Position numbers and translations under genes: made by a program. Below the pieces are notes generated by a model, which saw nothing but the letters and a program-made list of their open reading frames with translations, was not told the DNA's origin and searched no databases. Shown here in pieces: positions 38,396-50,402 of a stretch of DNA of 64,000 nt. The first letter of the stretch is position 1. Each line of letters opens with the position of its first letter. This DNA comes from Ciona savignyi (taxonomy: Eukaryota > Chordata > Ascidiacea > Phlebobranchia > Cionidae), in assembly GCA_000149265.1 (NCBI GenBank), contig CH003282.1, positions 431,747 to 495,746 of the forward strand. The letters run 5' to 3'.

Positions 38396-39224
38396 AGATT
38401 TGTACCTTGTAATTCATAAAAAAATATAACGCTATAGAGCACTGTTCAGACTCTAAGTAAACACGGTTACAACAGTTTTTATGAAGTTTAAAGTATTTCT
38501 TAAAATTTAAATGTGTTCCATTTCATACACAAGAACTATGCATTTTTTCTTTTTATGCGTGGAATTTCCATAAGAAATATTTTTAAAATGGGCCAATATA
38601 AGTAAATAATATATTTGTAATATATATGTATAATAACGCCATGGGTGCATAGATTACACTGTGCACTTAAGAGAGTGTTGTCTAGCAAGGTAAATCACAG
38701 CAGCCTAGTTCCAGCAGTTTCATATATTTTATGATTCGTTTACATATTATAAAAAAATGTGTGAATAGGACGCGACCATCATGAAAAAAGGGTTGTTTTC
38801 CTTTCAACTGCAGTAATGCAAACAAACTTGGCTGAACTTGGGTAAAGGCAAATATTTGGATACATTTTTGATGGATGTGGTGATTTGTATCACTTCAATT
38901 ATTCGCCCTGTAATTTGCCACATGTCAAATAGCCAATTAGGTTTCCGAAATGTACGACAAGCTGATAATGGCTGTGGAATAATGATAAATGTTGCCCAAT
39001 AATCGTATAATTGCATGTAATTCGAAATATGCCAGATGCCGCGCGCTAATATGACTGTTTTTCGTCACATAGTTTACGTGGGTGTTGTAATGTAAGGATT
39101 GGACGAGTATCTGTTGTATGTCTTTTGCGGGGTTGGTAAATCCCCATAACAGGATAAGTACATCGTCGACCAACGCTTGTTGTTTAGTTTTTATTTGACA
39201 ACTGGTTAGAATGCCGTTACATTT
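38396..39224. other. intergenic, no supported gene
   Basis: No exon, repeat or RNA signal recognised. Confidence 0.4.
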
Positions 39225-39528
39225 GTCCGGCCCCGATGGTCTAGCGGTTAAGTGCGTCGCCTTTCAATCGAAAGGTTGCAGGTGCGAAACTGGTCGCTAG
39301 CTAGTCGGTTGTGTCCTTGGGCAAGGCACTTTACGGACATTGCCTGAACCCAGCGGATTAATGGGTTCTACCAAATTGAAGGAACGTGTCTATCATATAC
39401 AACACACTGCAATAGCTCCGGTAACCCGACGATGGGCGCGAGGTGATCTGACGATTGCCCGTGTGATAACCCCTGGGGTTTTCCCATTCACGGGGATAAA
39501 CATGAATATCCTATCCTATCCTATCCTA
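39225..39528 (+). repeat. main SINE family, young full-length copy
   Basis: Close to the apparent consensus: GTCCGGCCCCGATGGTCTAG head, intact box-A-like and box-B-like motifs, full body, and a tail of four tandem pentamers (ATCCTATCCTATCCTATCC). Among the least diverged copies, so probably among the youngest. An ORF reading through it (39340-39576) is an accident of the repeat. Confidence 0.9.
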
Positions 39529-39904
39529 CATAAACGACTGACATTAAAAGGCGCTGCAAATCGTGTGAATGAATAAACTTACTTTGAAACTATTCGAAAA
39601 CAAAAATTTAAAGTGAAGTGTCTGGCATATATTGACAGCGATATTGATGTTTATATTTTTCTATAGTTTTTCTATGAGGGAAGTATTATACCACACAGGC
39701 GCAGTTGAAAGATAAATCCTCTGTATTTTTACCATCGCACAACATAAACGCTAAGCTATTTGTACAAATTATACCAAAGCTAAACTCTTATGCAAACATT
39801 GCTAAAAATAAACAATTGACAGCCATTTCCATTGTGTGCTCGTGAGACAAGTATGAGCTAAAGATACGAAAATGCTCTCAATGCTGGGCTGAACCAATAA
39901 TTGT

Positions 39905-39992
39905 TAAGTTCCTTGCCGCAAGACACACGCGTTTGGCTGACCACAAGTTTTTACGCGTTAACCATTTCGGCCACACGACCGTACGTACTAGG
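39905..39992 (-). repeat. second tRNA-like SINE family, fragment
   Basis: Minus strand GGTCGTGTGGCCGAAATGGT then TAACGCG matches the head of the piece at 21.6 kb. The rest resembles the CTTGCGGCAAGGAAC segment and then stops. Confidence 0.35.
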
Positions 39993-41157
39993 TTTGGTTG
40001 CCGTGATTGTATATGCCTGCACTCTCCCTTTGACATTTGTTGCTTGCGCGGATTATGCTTCTCCGTCGCCGCGACTTAAAATTATCTCGAATTCCATAAT
40101 TATAACATTATCGTTTATGAGCGTGGTAATCAGTCGTATTGAAAAGTACCCTTTTGCAAACTTACAATCACAAATGGGAGTTAATTGATGCAAATAAAAG
40201 TAGCATATCAAGTTGCAAGATTTTCGTCAAAACATTTTTTTGACAAAACTGTCTATTTAATTGCATTTCCGATGTCAATTAGTCTGAATGTCCAGACCAC
40301 GATTTCTTTACATGTTTTTATTACAGATGTGCGGTATTGCATTGTACAATTGGGCGGTACATGATTCGGAAAGTTGTTGCTTGTAAACATTCGATAGTAG
40401 GCTAACAGCAGAAGATATGCAGACTAAGTTTTTGCCATAGTTTCACCACTGTGACTTTACACAGTTAATGCGAATAATATTACACTATACATACATAACT
40501 ACATATACATACATAAGTTCTAAAATCCGTGATTTTAATTTGGTGTCGAATTACATGTTACGAACTTGAAATAACGGAAAGAAAAAAGTGCTGTCAAGCA
40601 TATACAACAAGCGGAATCCATGCGTGAACTTTGAAAAATAAAAAAAAATCCATTAAGAAAGTAAGAAGAAAGGCTTAGAATCCAGGAAATAAAAGATCAT
40701 TTTAAACATTGATGATTGTATTGGGATGACTACAAAGGCGCTGACGAAGAACGACGATCGCATCCGACCACCAACCGACAGTACATGCAGGCAACTGTAA
40801 TGCAATGATTCTTGTGTTAGTTTGGAATATATTGTGCTTTAACTATCATTATATTGACTTAAAAATTGCAATTTAAAAATAATTGTATTTTTTGTTAAAT
40901 AATATATTTTTTTATAAATGTCATAATTGGAATTAACTATCGCATTTTTGTATTATTTATTAATACATTTATACAATTTTAATACCCGCGTGCCCACACT
41001 GAGGTTACCGGAGTTCGAAAGTCTATTTGTTCAAGCCATGTTGGATTTGTGTTCTATCCGTAGCTATAGGTCTATTGGCGGTTTGGTGAGGATAAGAAAG
41101 AATTTCAGTGGCTGAATGATATAAACGTTCGCATGGTTTTGTCTAGCGCATCCTGCT
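39993..41157. other. intergenic, no supported gene
   Basis: AT-rich. If the small secreted-protein gene to the right is spliced again after 41217, its last exon should lie here, but I cannot identify it. Confidence 0.4.
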
Positions 41158-43101
41158 TTAATAATCTCTCATATTTGTATGTCTTACATACAAGAGCATG
41201 TATAGTTTCCACTTACAAGGGCGACCTTTCCTTTTACATTTTCCAATCAGTTTCCTGGTGGTTCTGCTACGTGAACACATAATGTCGCAGTTGATCTGTA
41301 AAATATGGTCACAAGATTAAGGAATGCAGTTCCTGCCCGTGGCTATATATCGCCTTGCATTATAGAGTGACGTCTACGGACTTGACAGCACAACTTAACG
41401 ACTTATGTCCCAAAATGGACCCTGTTTTGAAACGAAAATTATATGCAATTTTACGATTATTTTGGACTTTGCTTTGTACCGATCGGTAAACAGCCGTATC
41501 GGTCAACCACAAAACACTCTTGAACCCAAACATTATATTGACTGCGCGCCAATTTCTTTTGATAAATGAGGGGTGTATACAAACACAGGAGACTCGTGGT
41601 TTAATTCCGCTGAACTGGCCATACAAGTTGTAAGATTTCCGTGATTCAAGTGATTGCCAAGAAAATCTTCAAAATATAGTATTTTTTCTGAGTAGTTTCT
41701 AGGCTTTATGTTGATTATCCGGGTCAAAGAATTTTGCGTGCTGGCCAAATCACTAGTATTGTGCGCTTATTAACTTGTGTCTGTCGCGTTTGCTGGTGAG
41801 ATGGCGCGCATATGCAACCATTGCACAAGAGTCGGATGGAATTTAACACTCGTCCCAAAAATAACAGCTTTTCTCTAAAACATCAAACCCAGTAACGTGT
41901 CCGTCAAGGGTTCCACACCAGGCAAGATAAATTAAGACTGTCAAGATTAGTAACACATATCGTCTCGCCCGACTGGAAATGAATGAAGCTTCACAAATCA
42001 TTCCACAAAATAGTGTACAAAACGGCGGTTTTCCATTGGGTGTGTTACGACGAGTTTTCGGTTTGGTAAAGTACAAACTATCCGATGCGAAGCATAAGAA
42101 AACCTTGCCCTTCGCAATATTTAGTCATGTTTAATACTGGTGTTAAATTATGTAAACCGCTTTTTACCTCAGTTAAGTCGTCAAATATTTTTTACTATTA
42201 TAGCGTCGTTTTGGTTTTTCTAAGCGGAGATTGTTTGCAAACCGATATATAATGTTTAACAAGTAACCTCCCTTTTATTTATGCCCTTAAACCAGAAATG
42301 ATTCAAGCATGTTAACAACAGGCGACATGCTGACAATTTATTTCCAGGTGGTTAAACACGGGAATTATAGGTCTATGTACGATTCTGTCGCTTTAATCTT
42401 TATAAAACTCTTTATCACATCGTAATATAAAACAGCTTCAAATGTGTATTAGATGTAGGAATTCCAACAAAACAGCAAGCAAATCGTTGATATATTTCTG
42501 TGTTAAAATTCTTAACTTTGACAGTCAGGTTGTTCATATATATGTTGGATAACTACATAAGAATACCAAACTTACCGGAAATATCACACGGAAGTAGACG
42601 TTGACTTCCGGGCGAGCAAGAATGACATGACTTGGATCATTTGGTCCAATTATTCCACGTCTCAACAACACCGAACGTAGTTTCGACAGGTAACGCAAAT
42701 CTCTCTTGTGAGCTTGTGAAACTTTTCCTAGGTGGTAAAACTTAGTTAGAACAAAATCACTTTATTTTAACTAATTTTGAGTAAATGCTACACATACAAT
42801 GCTTTAATTAATATGACGGGCGATATTCCATAATCGAAAACACAGAGCCCAAATAGCTGCCACCAGATCGTTTAAAATGTAATTTAAAGTTTATTTATTT
42901 TACAACTCAATGAGCACAATTAAAAAAGTAAGTACATTTTAAAAGAACGCCATTGTATTATTTTAAAGAGTAAGTATAATTTAAAGAACGTTATTGTATC
43001 ATAAACAACATATAAAAATAACAACACATCTTTTTCCTACCTTCTGTTAAATTGGCAACTAAAGTCACCGAGAGTAGTAGTATGCAAATCAACTTGAACA
43101 T
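41158..43101 (-). CDS. small predicted secreted Cys-containing protein, family not recognised
   Basis: Three exons join in phase: 43041-43101 (ATG), 42576-42727 and 41217-41295. The first encodes a signal peptide, MFKLICILLLSVTLVANLTE, ending at a GTAGG donor. Exon 2 gives a basic helical-looking stretch (KRDLRYLSKLRSVLLRRG) and then ARPEVNVYFRVIFP. Exon 3 gives INCDIMCSRSRTTRKLIGKC with further Lys/Arg and a fourth Cys (C-x3-C-x12-C-x6-C). A good donor (CCCTT|GTAAGT) closes exon 3, but reading straight on gives a stop at 41158, about 116 aa in all, so the C-terminus is uncertain. The strongly basic mature chain could suit a peptide hormone precursor, growth factor fragment or antimicrobial peptide; none is shown. 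All splice sites and phases agree, which supports a real gene. Confidence 0.55.
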
Positions 43102-45145
43102 CTTCCAGTTTTACTCCGAAATCGGATGAGACAAAACAGCTTAGATATACTTACGTCTGCTCTCCGCGATGTCGTCAAAAGTATGGCAAGATTAAAATCG
43201 GCGGATTTGAACCCCCCGGACGTTTGATGTAGTGGCTGCCAGAAAGGGGAATCCCTGTAATCGATTCGTGATAGGAAAGAAAGTTACAGCAATTCGAAGC
43301 GTCGCGTTTCAAAACGCGAGACGTGATAGTACCAACCTCTCAAAACACAATCGATTTTCCGGTAAACAACGCATAGCTTCAATTTCGAATACAACGGGCA
43401 ATTTTGTATGATAGCATTCGGGGTAAAATGTCATGCTCATTCAAAATAAACATTGTAAGTTTGAAATTAATGCTTCACATGTGTAAAGTACAGTCCAGAC
43501 AACATGTGTAAAGTACAGTCCTGGGTTTATTTGTAGTTTAATCACACGAACCAAATAGATAATCTAGTAAAAGCCCTACACACCACTACTTAATAAAGCC
43601 AGCACAGTATAATGTCGATATTCTAATGAAATAATACATATTAGCAGTAAGCAGGGTGTATATGGAAAACATATCGGGTATTTTGGGGTACGTTTGTTCT
43701 ATGGTCGAAAGGATCCTGGAATTTAATAAAAATTTATAATGAAATTTTACTTTTTCTTAAAATATCGATTCGGTTTTTCGATTCATTAAGCGAGTTATTC
43801 GTTGTCCAACCACATCCAACACTTTACTTTCACCTTGTTGATTAAGTATCTATGTCACCAGACCGTCTGGACCTTAAAAACTATCGTATACCTATTTTCA
43901 GGTGCATCATATAAGCAGACAGCACGGCATTTGGAATTGTATTATTAAGCCAATTTATTTGATTGACCTATTTTAAACCAAGGGGGCACGTTTGCAAAAA
44001 GCGTGCAGGTCGCCGTTGTTAATTACCTTTAAATACGTCGGATGCATTAACAAATAAAGTGCATATGACGTATACCTAAAATTGACATTTCAGCATAAGT
44101 ATGCGGTCCTGGGGCTATGTAACCTGAACACGCATTGTTTTGAATTTCGTGTATGCACATGAGATGTAATAAACTGTGTTCTTTATATTGTTCAAACGTA
44201 TTATATAATCAAGTTCATTAAAAGTAGAATTTGTATGCTCCATACATACATCTGTAAGGTCTTTTGTTAAGCACTTCCAAGAAAAACAAAGCACTCAAGA
44301 TTAATCGAAAAGCCACTAACTAAATCTCCTGGTTTATTTATAGTTTCCAACCTCAAATTCCTATTCGGATAATCACCATATTAAAAACCGGTACTGCTCC
44401 ATACGGCTTGGAACACCCGTAGACAAACTGTTGTTTAAAAGTAAACATGATGGATTTGTATGCGTTTTGAGCTTTATTAAATTGAATATATGATTCTATT
44501 TACTTTGTGTGAAGTTTGTGTTGCTTTTGTACATGCCATATATTATTTTTAACGTTCCAGATTTTCAAACCTTAGATTTAATAATCCCGTCTTGTCACCT
44601 CTGGACTGTTTTGTGATTTTTCGGCCTTAGCGATATTGAGTCCCATATATTGCCATTAATCTGTTTTCTTCATGATTAAGCTTATGCCATATGGATGGCC
44701 TTTTCAAAAAACAAAATCAAATTCAGGGTCAAAAGTGTAACATAAATCATTGCGATCTTACATGGTAACAGTAATGTCTTACATATATGTGATGTTCAAT
44801 GCAAAAAATTGCAATAATCCGACAATCGATCCTGAGTCTAGACCTTCGAAATCTTAGCACGTACCTGTCCTTCGAGTTTCATAATCAGCCACATTTATAG
44901 CTTGACTGATCCATGTATATTTCCACTGTTGAGTGTCGCGATAACGATTAGGTTTCGCATCGGTATAACCTACCTGGTAACTGTAAAAATCGTATTGTGT
45001 ATCACCGCTTAAACGCGATTGAAAAAAATTCAATAGTTTTAGTTCAACCCATTAAAAATCACTGGAATAATGCAACGTGCACTAAGTGCATTTGCCCAAT
45101 AAGAAGATTAATTAACTTTTGCCTGAAGTGCTACCTATGATCAAT
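43102..45145. other. intergenic, no supported gene
   Basis: Left end is the 5' flank of the small secreted-protein gene. A short imperfect direct repeat (CATGTGTAAAGTACAGTCC, at 43479 and 43504) is the only structure noticed. No exon-like sequence recognised. Confidence 0.4.
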
Positions 45146-46727
45146 CCTCCCGAACATATCAATCATTTAACTTTTACCTCGCTGTAGGAGAGGGCGATGT
45201 ATTCCAAGATTGGCTTGAGTTGAACGCTTGCCAACTTCTAACTGTGTTCTCAATGTATAAAATCGCTTTAGAGCAGATCTGAGCACGAATCTGACTGCAC
45301 GTTGACAAAAAATGAGCTGCGCTTTGGGACTAGTTAATTACTTCGTGTGTTTGGAATACATCGATCATATGAACCCGCGACTGGTTGAATTGTTGTAAGT
45401 CAATTAATAATACACGACTGTTGGAATGCCAGACTCCGTGCACCGAGCATGTTAGCCTGGCAGACAGAGATCATAGGCCTGTTTTCTTTCAGGCGTTGCA
45501 GTTCAAGAAAGTCTATGGTAATACTCGCCTTGTGGTTAAAACTATCGCACCTCCCTCTCCGTTTAATAACTTTGCCAATCATCAACCGTGTGGGCTGTCA
45601 CTACGGATATTACACATACCTGCAGATTACGGGTGATACTATTACACAAAAAATCACCGGAAGGCTAATAGAGAGTGTTTGTTATTAGGTTATGGAGACG
45701 GTCGTGCACCGTAAAAAATAATCCCATGAGAGATGGTCAGTGGTCGGGTTGCTGGATCTGTCACGCTGTGAGTTGCTTCGGATTTAATGAAGTGTCTACC
45801 GCAAGCCAAGATATAAGTTGTGGGGACGGATTATAACATGGTGTCTACCGCAAGTCCTGTTTAATATCATTCGGCGGGTAATGTATATAAAGTGCCTTTT
45901 AAAGATGCACAAAGGGTAGCAGTAGTTTTTACGATAGCGTGCTCATCACCCTGTGGTTCTGAAAGCCACAATACACTACTGAATCAGTTCCACCTTGGTG
46001 TGCGAGTCACGACATTGAAGAGCAGCTGAAAGGAACTCTCATTTTACTTAATTTCAATGGAAATGTCGATTCTATGTAAAATATTTTCAGTTCATTCTTT
46101 CCCGTGTCCGATACAGTTTGTATAGACTTAGAAAGCTGTATTCACCGATGTTTTCGACGCCTACCGGAAAGCGCTTATGTTGGCAGATCAACGTAACTTC
46201 GGTGTATTATCGCATTAACATCTTTACACAACAATAAATCTATTACCGGAGCAGTCAATGTCATCTTATTACCCCATTTAATTGATGCCACAAGAGCATA
46301 CAGTACCTCTATAGAATAAATAGAAGACCAAAAACATAAAAAGCACATATGCCAAGTTGATTAAAACCATCATGTGATCGGTTATTACCAAGAAAAATGC
46401 ACGGCTGATGCATAGTATAAGGATAAGATATCTAGGTTTGTACACTTGTTTGGTACAACGAACGGTTGTCATAACACCGAGAATCGTCAGATTCGGGTCA
46501 CCTAGGCCACTGTAATGTGCTATATATATTTAACACACTGCTTTAGTTTTATTTAACCTAATTATACACAGTGTTCTATTAGCAAAGAAATTGAATTCTG
46601 CGCCATCCAAATGCGATGTGTGGTTCACTTGTCATGGTATACAGTGGTTTGTTAAGAAACTATGAGGAATTTTCCTGTTCTGTGGACAGTTGAAAACAGC
46701 ATGTGCTTGGTTTTTATCTAAGGTTTT
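45146..46727 (+). repeat. large direct repeat, copy A
   Basis: About 1.58 kb, aligning end to end with copy B at 48342-49900 with scattered substitutions and small indels (by eye roughly 90% or more identical). It contains the internal pair GTGTCTACCGCAAG spaced about 50 bases apart. Short ORFs (about 80 codons) are preserved in both copies in two overlapping frames, as expected from sequence identity alone. No terminal inverted repeats or polymerase-like coding sequence. Copies A and B are separated by about 1.6 kb of other repeats. Confidence 0.8.
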
Positions 46728-46754
46728 GTATTTCTTTTTGTACAGGTATGTAAA

Positions 46755-47795
46755 AGGTTTATTGAGTACCGACTAGTAGATTTGCTACGAAACCAATATA
46801 CAGAAGGGATTATTTGTCCGGCCCGATGGTCTAGCGGTTAAGTGCGTCGCCTTTCAATCGAAAGGTTGCAGGTGCGAAACTGGTCGCTAGCTAGTCGGTT
46901 GTGTCCTTGGGCAAGGCACATTGCGGACATTGCCTGAACCCAGCGGATTAATGGGTTCTACCAAATTGAAGGAACGTGTGTATCATATATAACACAATGC
47001 AATAGCTCCGGTAACCCGACGATGGGTGCGAGGTGATCTGACGATTGCCCGTGTGTTAACCCCCCAGGTTTTCCCATTCACGGGGATAAACATGAATATC
47101 CTATCCTATTATAAGACGGAACTGTGAGAAATATGGCGACACTAGCTTGAAATCACTGACCCAACCTTGATTTTTAGGTTCTTAGCGAATCTTATATTTC
47201 CAGGATTAGATTCCAAGTGGCTTCCTTGTTTAGAAGGTAATTTTGCATACCAGAGGTGTAAGTAATATTTCTCAGAACGAAATATAATTCCGTCAAAGAA
47301 ACTTTCTAGATTTTTATTCTTCACCGTAGATAAATAAATACTAATTTGTATTTATCCCCGCGTTGGTGAAATGCATGGTGTAATAAAGGAAGAATTCGTT
47401 GCAACAACGCGTGCCTATTGTCGGGTTACAGGAACTTTCAGCTAAATAATGTGTTTATTATTTTATAACAAAAAAATTGTCTTTACCAACACAAGTACAC
47501 TAGATTGAGGCTTTACAATAATGAACGGGCGTCGATGCCTAACATTAACCACAATAATAGGTCTGGCATTTGGGTTATGATAATGTGTCTTTATCAGACA
47601 CGTTTCAGGTCATTGGTCCGATGAAAATCACCCGACATGAAATCATCTAATATAACCGGCATGGAATGCGCTGTGTGTGTTTGATATGTTCAAGCCGATG
47701 AGTATCGGCGGCCATCCACGAATAGCAAGTGAACAAAAACGAAACTTACTGAACCTTTCAATGCGTATACACGGTTGAATGTACAACCAGGCTGC
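46755..47795 (+). repeat. dispersed repeat (47-kb type), interrupted by a SINE
   Basis: Matches 58501-59535 (from GTTTATTGAGTA.CGACT to GGTTGAATGTACAACCAGGC), and part of it is found inverted at 51552-51735. This copy carries the SINE at 46815-47107, which the 58-kb copy lacks, and has about 150 bases near 47530-47690 missing from the other. Conversely, the 58-kb copy carries a hAT MITE that this copy lacks. No coding potential seen. Confidence 0.75.
46815..47107 (+). repeat. main SINE family, young full-length copy inside the 47-kb repeat
   Basis: Near-consensus head GTCCGGCCCGATGGTCTAGC, complete body, tail ATATCCTATCCTAT. A short duplication of ATTAT flanks the insert. The paralogous site at 58.57 kb (GGGATTATAAGGCCG) shows the unoccupied target. 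Confidence 0.9.
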
Positions 47796-47996
47796 AGACG
47801 ACCGAACCTCGACACCCACGCACGACGTGGGTCGCTTGGCTGTTTACAATTATTCGACAAACATTCGCAACATTACTAAAGAATTTCATGGAGGGAAGCA
47901 TTTTAATGAGTCCTAGGATATTAAAATATTTCGCTAAATTAGTAACGCGGTGTAGAATTTAGTTTTTTATCCGCAAAAAACGTGATGATGTATTAC

Positions 47997-48022
47997 AGAA
48001 AATCACCTTAAACCAATTTTGC

Positions 48023-48062
<40 letters not shown>

Positions 48063-48090
48063 AAATCACCTTAAACCAATTTTGCGAGTT
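47997..48090 (+). repeat. 32-base T run between 29-31-bp direct repeats
   Basis: AGAAAATCACCTTAAACCAA...GCGAG occurs at 47997-48025 and again at 48060-48088, with 32 consecutive T at 48026-48057 and AA between. On the minus strand this reads as a pure poly(A) insert with an unusually long target-site duplication. A slippage or assembly artefact is also possible. Confidence 0.75.
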
Positions 48091-48341
48091 CGCTACAATA
48101 TTTTGCCAGCATACCAGCAGAATCTCCGTGCCAACAGTTTAAACTTACAAACCAGTTCACCAGCTATACAACAGCAGTGAACGTGGGATTAGGGTGAACA
48201 ATATTGTTTTCGCACTCGGTGCCGCAAGATAACTTTTACCAAAAATCAAAAGTTGGAACCCAATCACATTTGAAGATTATACTTAACTTAACTTTGTCCC
48301 CTACTCGCCCTCGTACTGATGTGTTAGCATTTTTCCTTACC

Positions 48342-49900
48342 TCCCGAACAGATCAATCATTTAATTTTTACCTCGCTGTAGGAAAGGGCGATGTATTCCA
48401 AGATAGGCTTGAGTTGAACACTTGCCAACTTCTAACTGCGTTCTCATTGTATATTGCCGCTTTAGATCAGATCTGAGCACGAATGTGCCGGGACGTTGAC
48501 AAAAAATGAGCTGCGCTTTTAAACTAGTTAATTACTTCGTGGGTTTGGAATATAGATCAAATGAACTGGCGACTGTTTGAATGGTTGTAAGTCAATTAAT
48601 AATACACTGTTGGAATGCCAGGTTCCGTGCACCGAGCAAGTTGGCCTGGCAGGCAGAGATCATAGGCCTGTTTTATTTCAAGCGTTGCAGTTCAAAAAAG
48701 TCTATGGTAATACTCGCCTTGTGGTTAAAACAATCGCACCCCTTTGTCCGTTTAATAACTTCGCCGATCATCAACCGTGTGGGCTGTCACTACGGCTATT
48801 ACACATACCTGCAGATTACGGGTGATACTATTACACAAAAAAATCACCGGAAGGCTAATAGAGAGTGTTTGTTATTAGGTTATGGAGACGGTCGTGCACC
48901 GTAAAAAATAATCCCATGAGAGATGATCAGTGGTCGGGTTGCTGGATCTGTCACGCTGTGAGTTGCTTCGGATTTAATGAAGTGTCTACCGCAAGCCAAG
49001 ATATAAGCTGTGGGGACGGATTATAATATGGTGTCTACCGCAAGTCCTGTTTAATATCATTCGGCGGGTCACGTATATAAAGTGCCTTTTAAAGATGCAC
49101 AAAGGGTAGCAGTAGTTTTTACGATAGCGTGCTCATCACCCTGTGGTTCTAAAAGCCACAATACACTACTGAATCAGTTCCACCTTGGTGTGCGAGTCAC
49201 GACATTGAAGAGCAGCTAAACGGAACCCCCATATGACTTAATTTCAATGGAAAGGTCGGTTCTATTTAAAATATTTCCAGTTCATTCTTTCCCGTGTCCG
49301 ATACAGTTTGTATAGACTTAGAACGCTGTATTCTACAATGTTCTCGACGCCTACCGGAAAGCGCTTATGTTGGCAGATCAACGTAACTTCGGTGTATTAT
49401 CGCATTGACATCTTCACACAACAATTAATCTATACGAAGCATTCAATGTCAGCTAATCACCCCCATTTGATTAATGCGACAAGAGCATACAATACCTCTA
49501 TAGAATATATAGAAGACCAAAAACATAAAAAGCACATATGCCAAGTTGATTAAAACCGTCATGCGATGGGTTTATCGCCAAGAAAAATGCACGGCTGATG
49601 CATAGTATAAGGATAAGATATCTAGGTTTGTACACTTGTGTGGTACAACGAACGGTTGTCATAACACCGAAAATCGTCAGATTCGGGTCACCAAGGCCAC
49701 TGTAATGTGCTAAATATATTTAACACACTGCCTTAGTTGTATTTAACCTAATTATAGACAGTGTTCTATTAGCAAATAACTTGAATTCTGCGCCATCCAA
49801 ATGCGATGTGTGGTTCACTTGTCATGATATACAGTGGTTTGTTAAGAAACTATGGGAAATTTCCCTGTTCTGTGGACAGTTGAAAACAGCATGTGTTTGG
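48342..49900 (+). repeat. large direct repeat, copy B
   Basis: Second copy of the 45.1-kb repeat. Its 3' half (from about 49168) is duplicated again in tandem together with downstream sequence (see 49168-51566). It diverges from copy A at TTTTATCATAG (49906), where the 5' part of the secreted-peptide ORF begins. Confidence 0.8.
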
Positions 49901-50073
49901 ATTTTATCATAGTTATGGGTCCCATTTGAAAAATTGGGACACATATTGTTTTTGTCCGTTTTTTTTCGATTTTTCTTCTTTGTTTCGTCAAACGCTTGAC
50001 AGGCATGACATGTCGCCCCGACATCTACCAGAAGAATTAATGGAATCGCAATGAGCCATTTGTTAGACAACAT
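49822..50073 (-). CDS. candidate short secreted Cys-containing peptide, copy 1
   Basis: An 83-aa frame begins MLSNKWLIAIPLILLVDVGA, a textbook signal peptide with cleavage likely near residue 20-21. It continues TCHACQAF with a Cys-x2-Cys pair, a Lys-rich stretch, then single Cys residues in NMCPNF, FNCPQ and NHC. I cannot place it in a family; a degenerate Ly6-like fold or a tunicate-specific peptide are possibilities. About 40 bases upstream lies an 18-bp palindrome with a kappaB-like core. Related signal-peptide exons at 50268-50402 and near 60.35-60.7 kb are diverged or broken. The 3' half of the frame lies in repeat B sequence, so this could also be a chance frame at a repeat junction. 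No splice sites are needed. Confidence 0.35.
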   Translation of the reverse strand: MLSNKWLIAIPLILLVDVGATCHACQAFDETKKKNRKKTDKNNMCPNFSNGTHNYDKIQTHAVFNCPQNREISHSFLTNHCIS

Positions 50074-50111
50074 GGTTTAGATGAGCAGAAACCAAAATAT
50101 AGGAGATAAAT

Positions 50112-50129
50112 CCAGGGGAATTCCCCTGG
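50112..50129. promoter_or_regulatory. 18-bp palindrome with kappaB/Rel-like core, copy 1
   Basis: CCAGGGGAATTCCCCTGG is a perfect palindrome containing GGGAATTCCC, which fits the Rel/NF-kappaB consensus (GGGRNNYYCC). It sits 38 bases upstream of the ATG of the 83-aa peptide on that peptide's strand. Binding is not shown. Confidence 0.45.
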
Positions 50130-50267
50130 GACGTCAAAAACCAAAACGGTATTTTTTTAAAACATTAGCTTTTTTAGGCATAGCGCTTGAACGACAGCTC
50201 CAATTCAAATTAGATTTGGTGAAATGTAAGTGCATTAGTAACTGATTTAACACTAAAAATAAATAAA

Positions 50268-50402
50268 TTATCTAGGGAAATACCCTAAACAATAAGATTT
50301 TGTTCTCAAATCATGATTGTGACAAGCACGCCATGTCGCCCCGACATCTACCAGAAGGAAAAATGGAATCGCAATTAAACTTTGGTATTTGTTAGACAAC
50401 AT
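50268..50402 (-). pseudogene. diverged relative of the secreted-peptide 5' part
   Basis: A 44-codon frame starts MLSNKYQSLIAIPFFLLVDV then GATWRACHNHD. It shares the signal peptide with the 83-aa ORFs but differs after the second Cys-like position and ends soon. The upstream palindrome is absent because the tandem-unit junction lies 25 bases before the ATG. Either a short relative or a remnant. Confidence 0.35.

Noticed and set aside
39225-39300. SINE heads as functional tRNA genes
   Set aside because: Box B is degenerate (GGTTGCAGGTGCGAAAC), the acceptor stem does not close, and the sequence continues into a shared 220-bp body.
45385-45636. ORF of 83 codons conserved at 48577-48825 as a gene
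   Set aside because: Two overlapping frames are equally preserved in both copies, there is no signal peptide or family motif, and nucleotide identity of the repeat explains the open frames.
45930-45990. Histone-type 3' stem-loop in repeat A (TGTGGTTCTGAAAGCCACA)
   Set aside because: The stem is imperfect, lacks the expected histone stem and loop sequence, and there is no histone gene nearby; copy B changes the stem.
45146-49900. Direct repeats A and B as long terminal repeats of a retroelement
   Set aside because: No TG...CA ends, primer-binding site or any gag/pol-like coding sequence between them; the middle is made of other dispersed repeats, so a duplicated segment explains it better.
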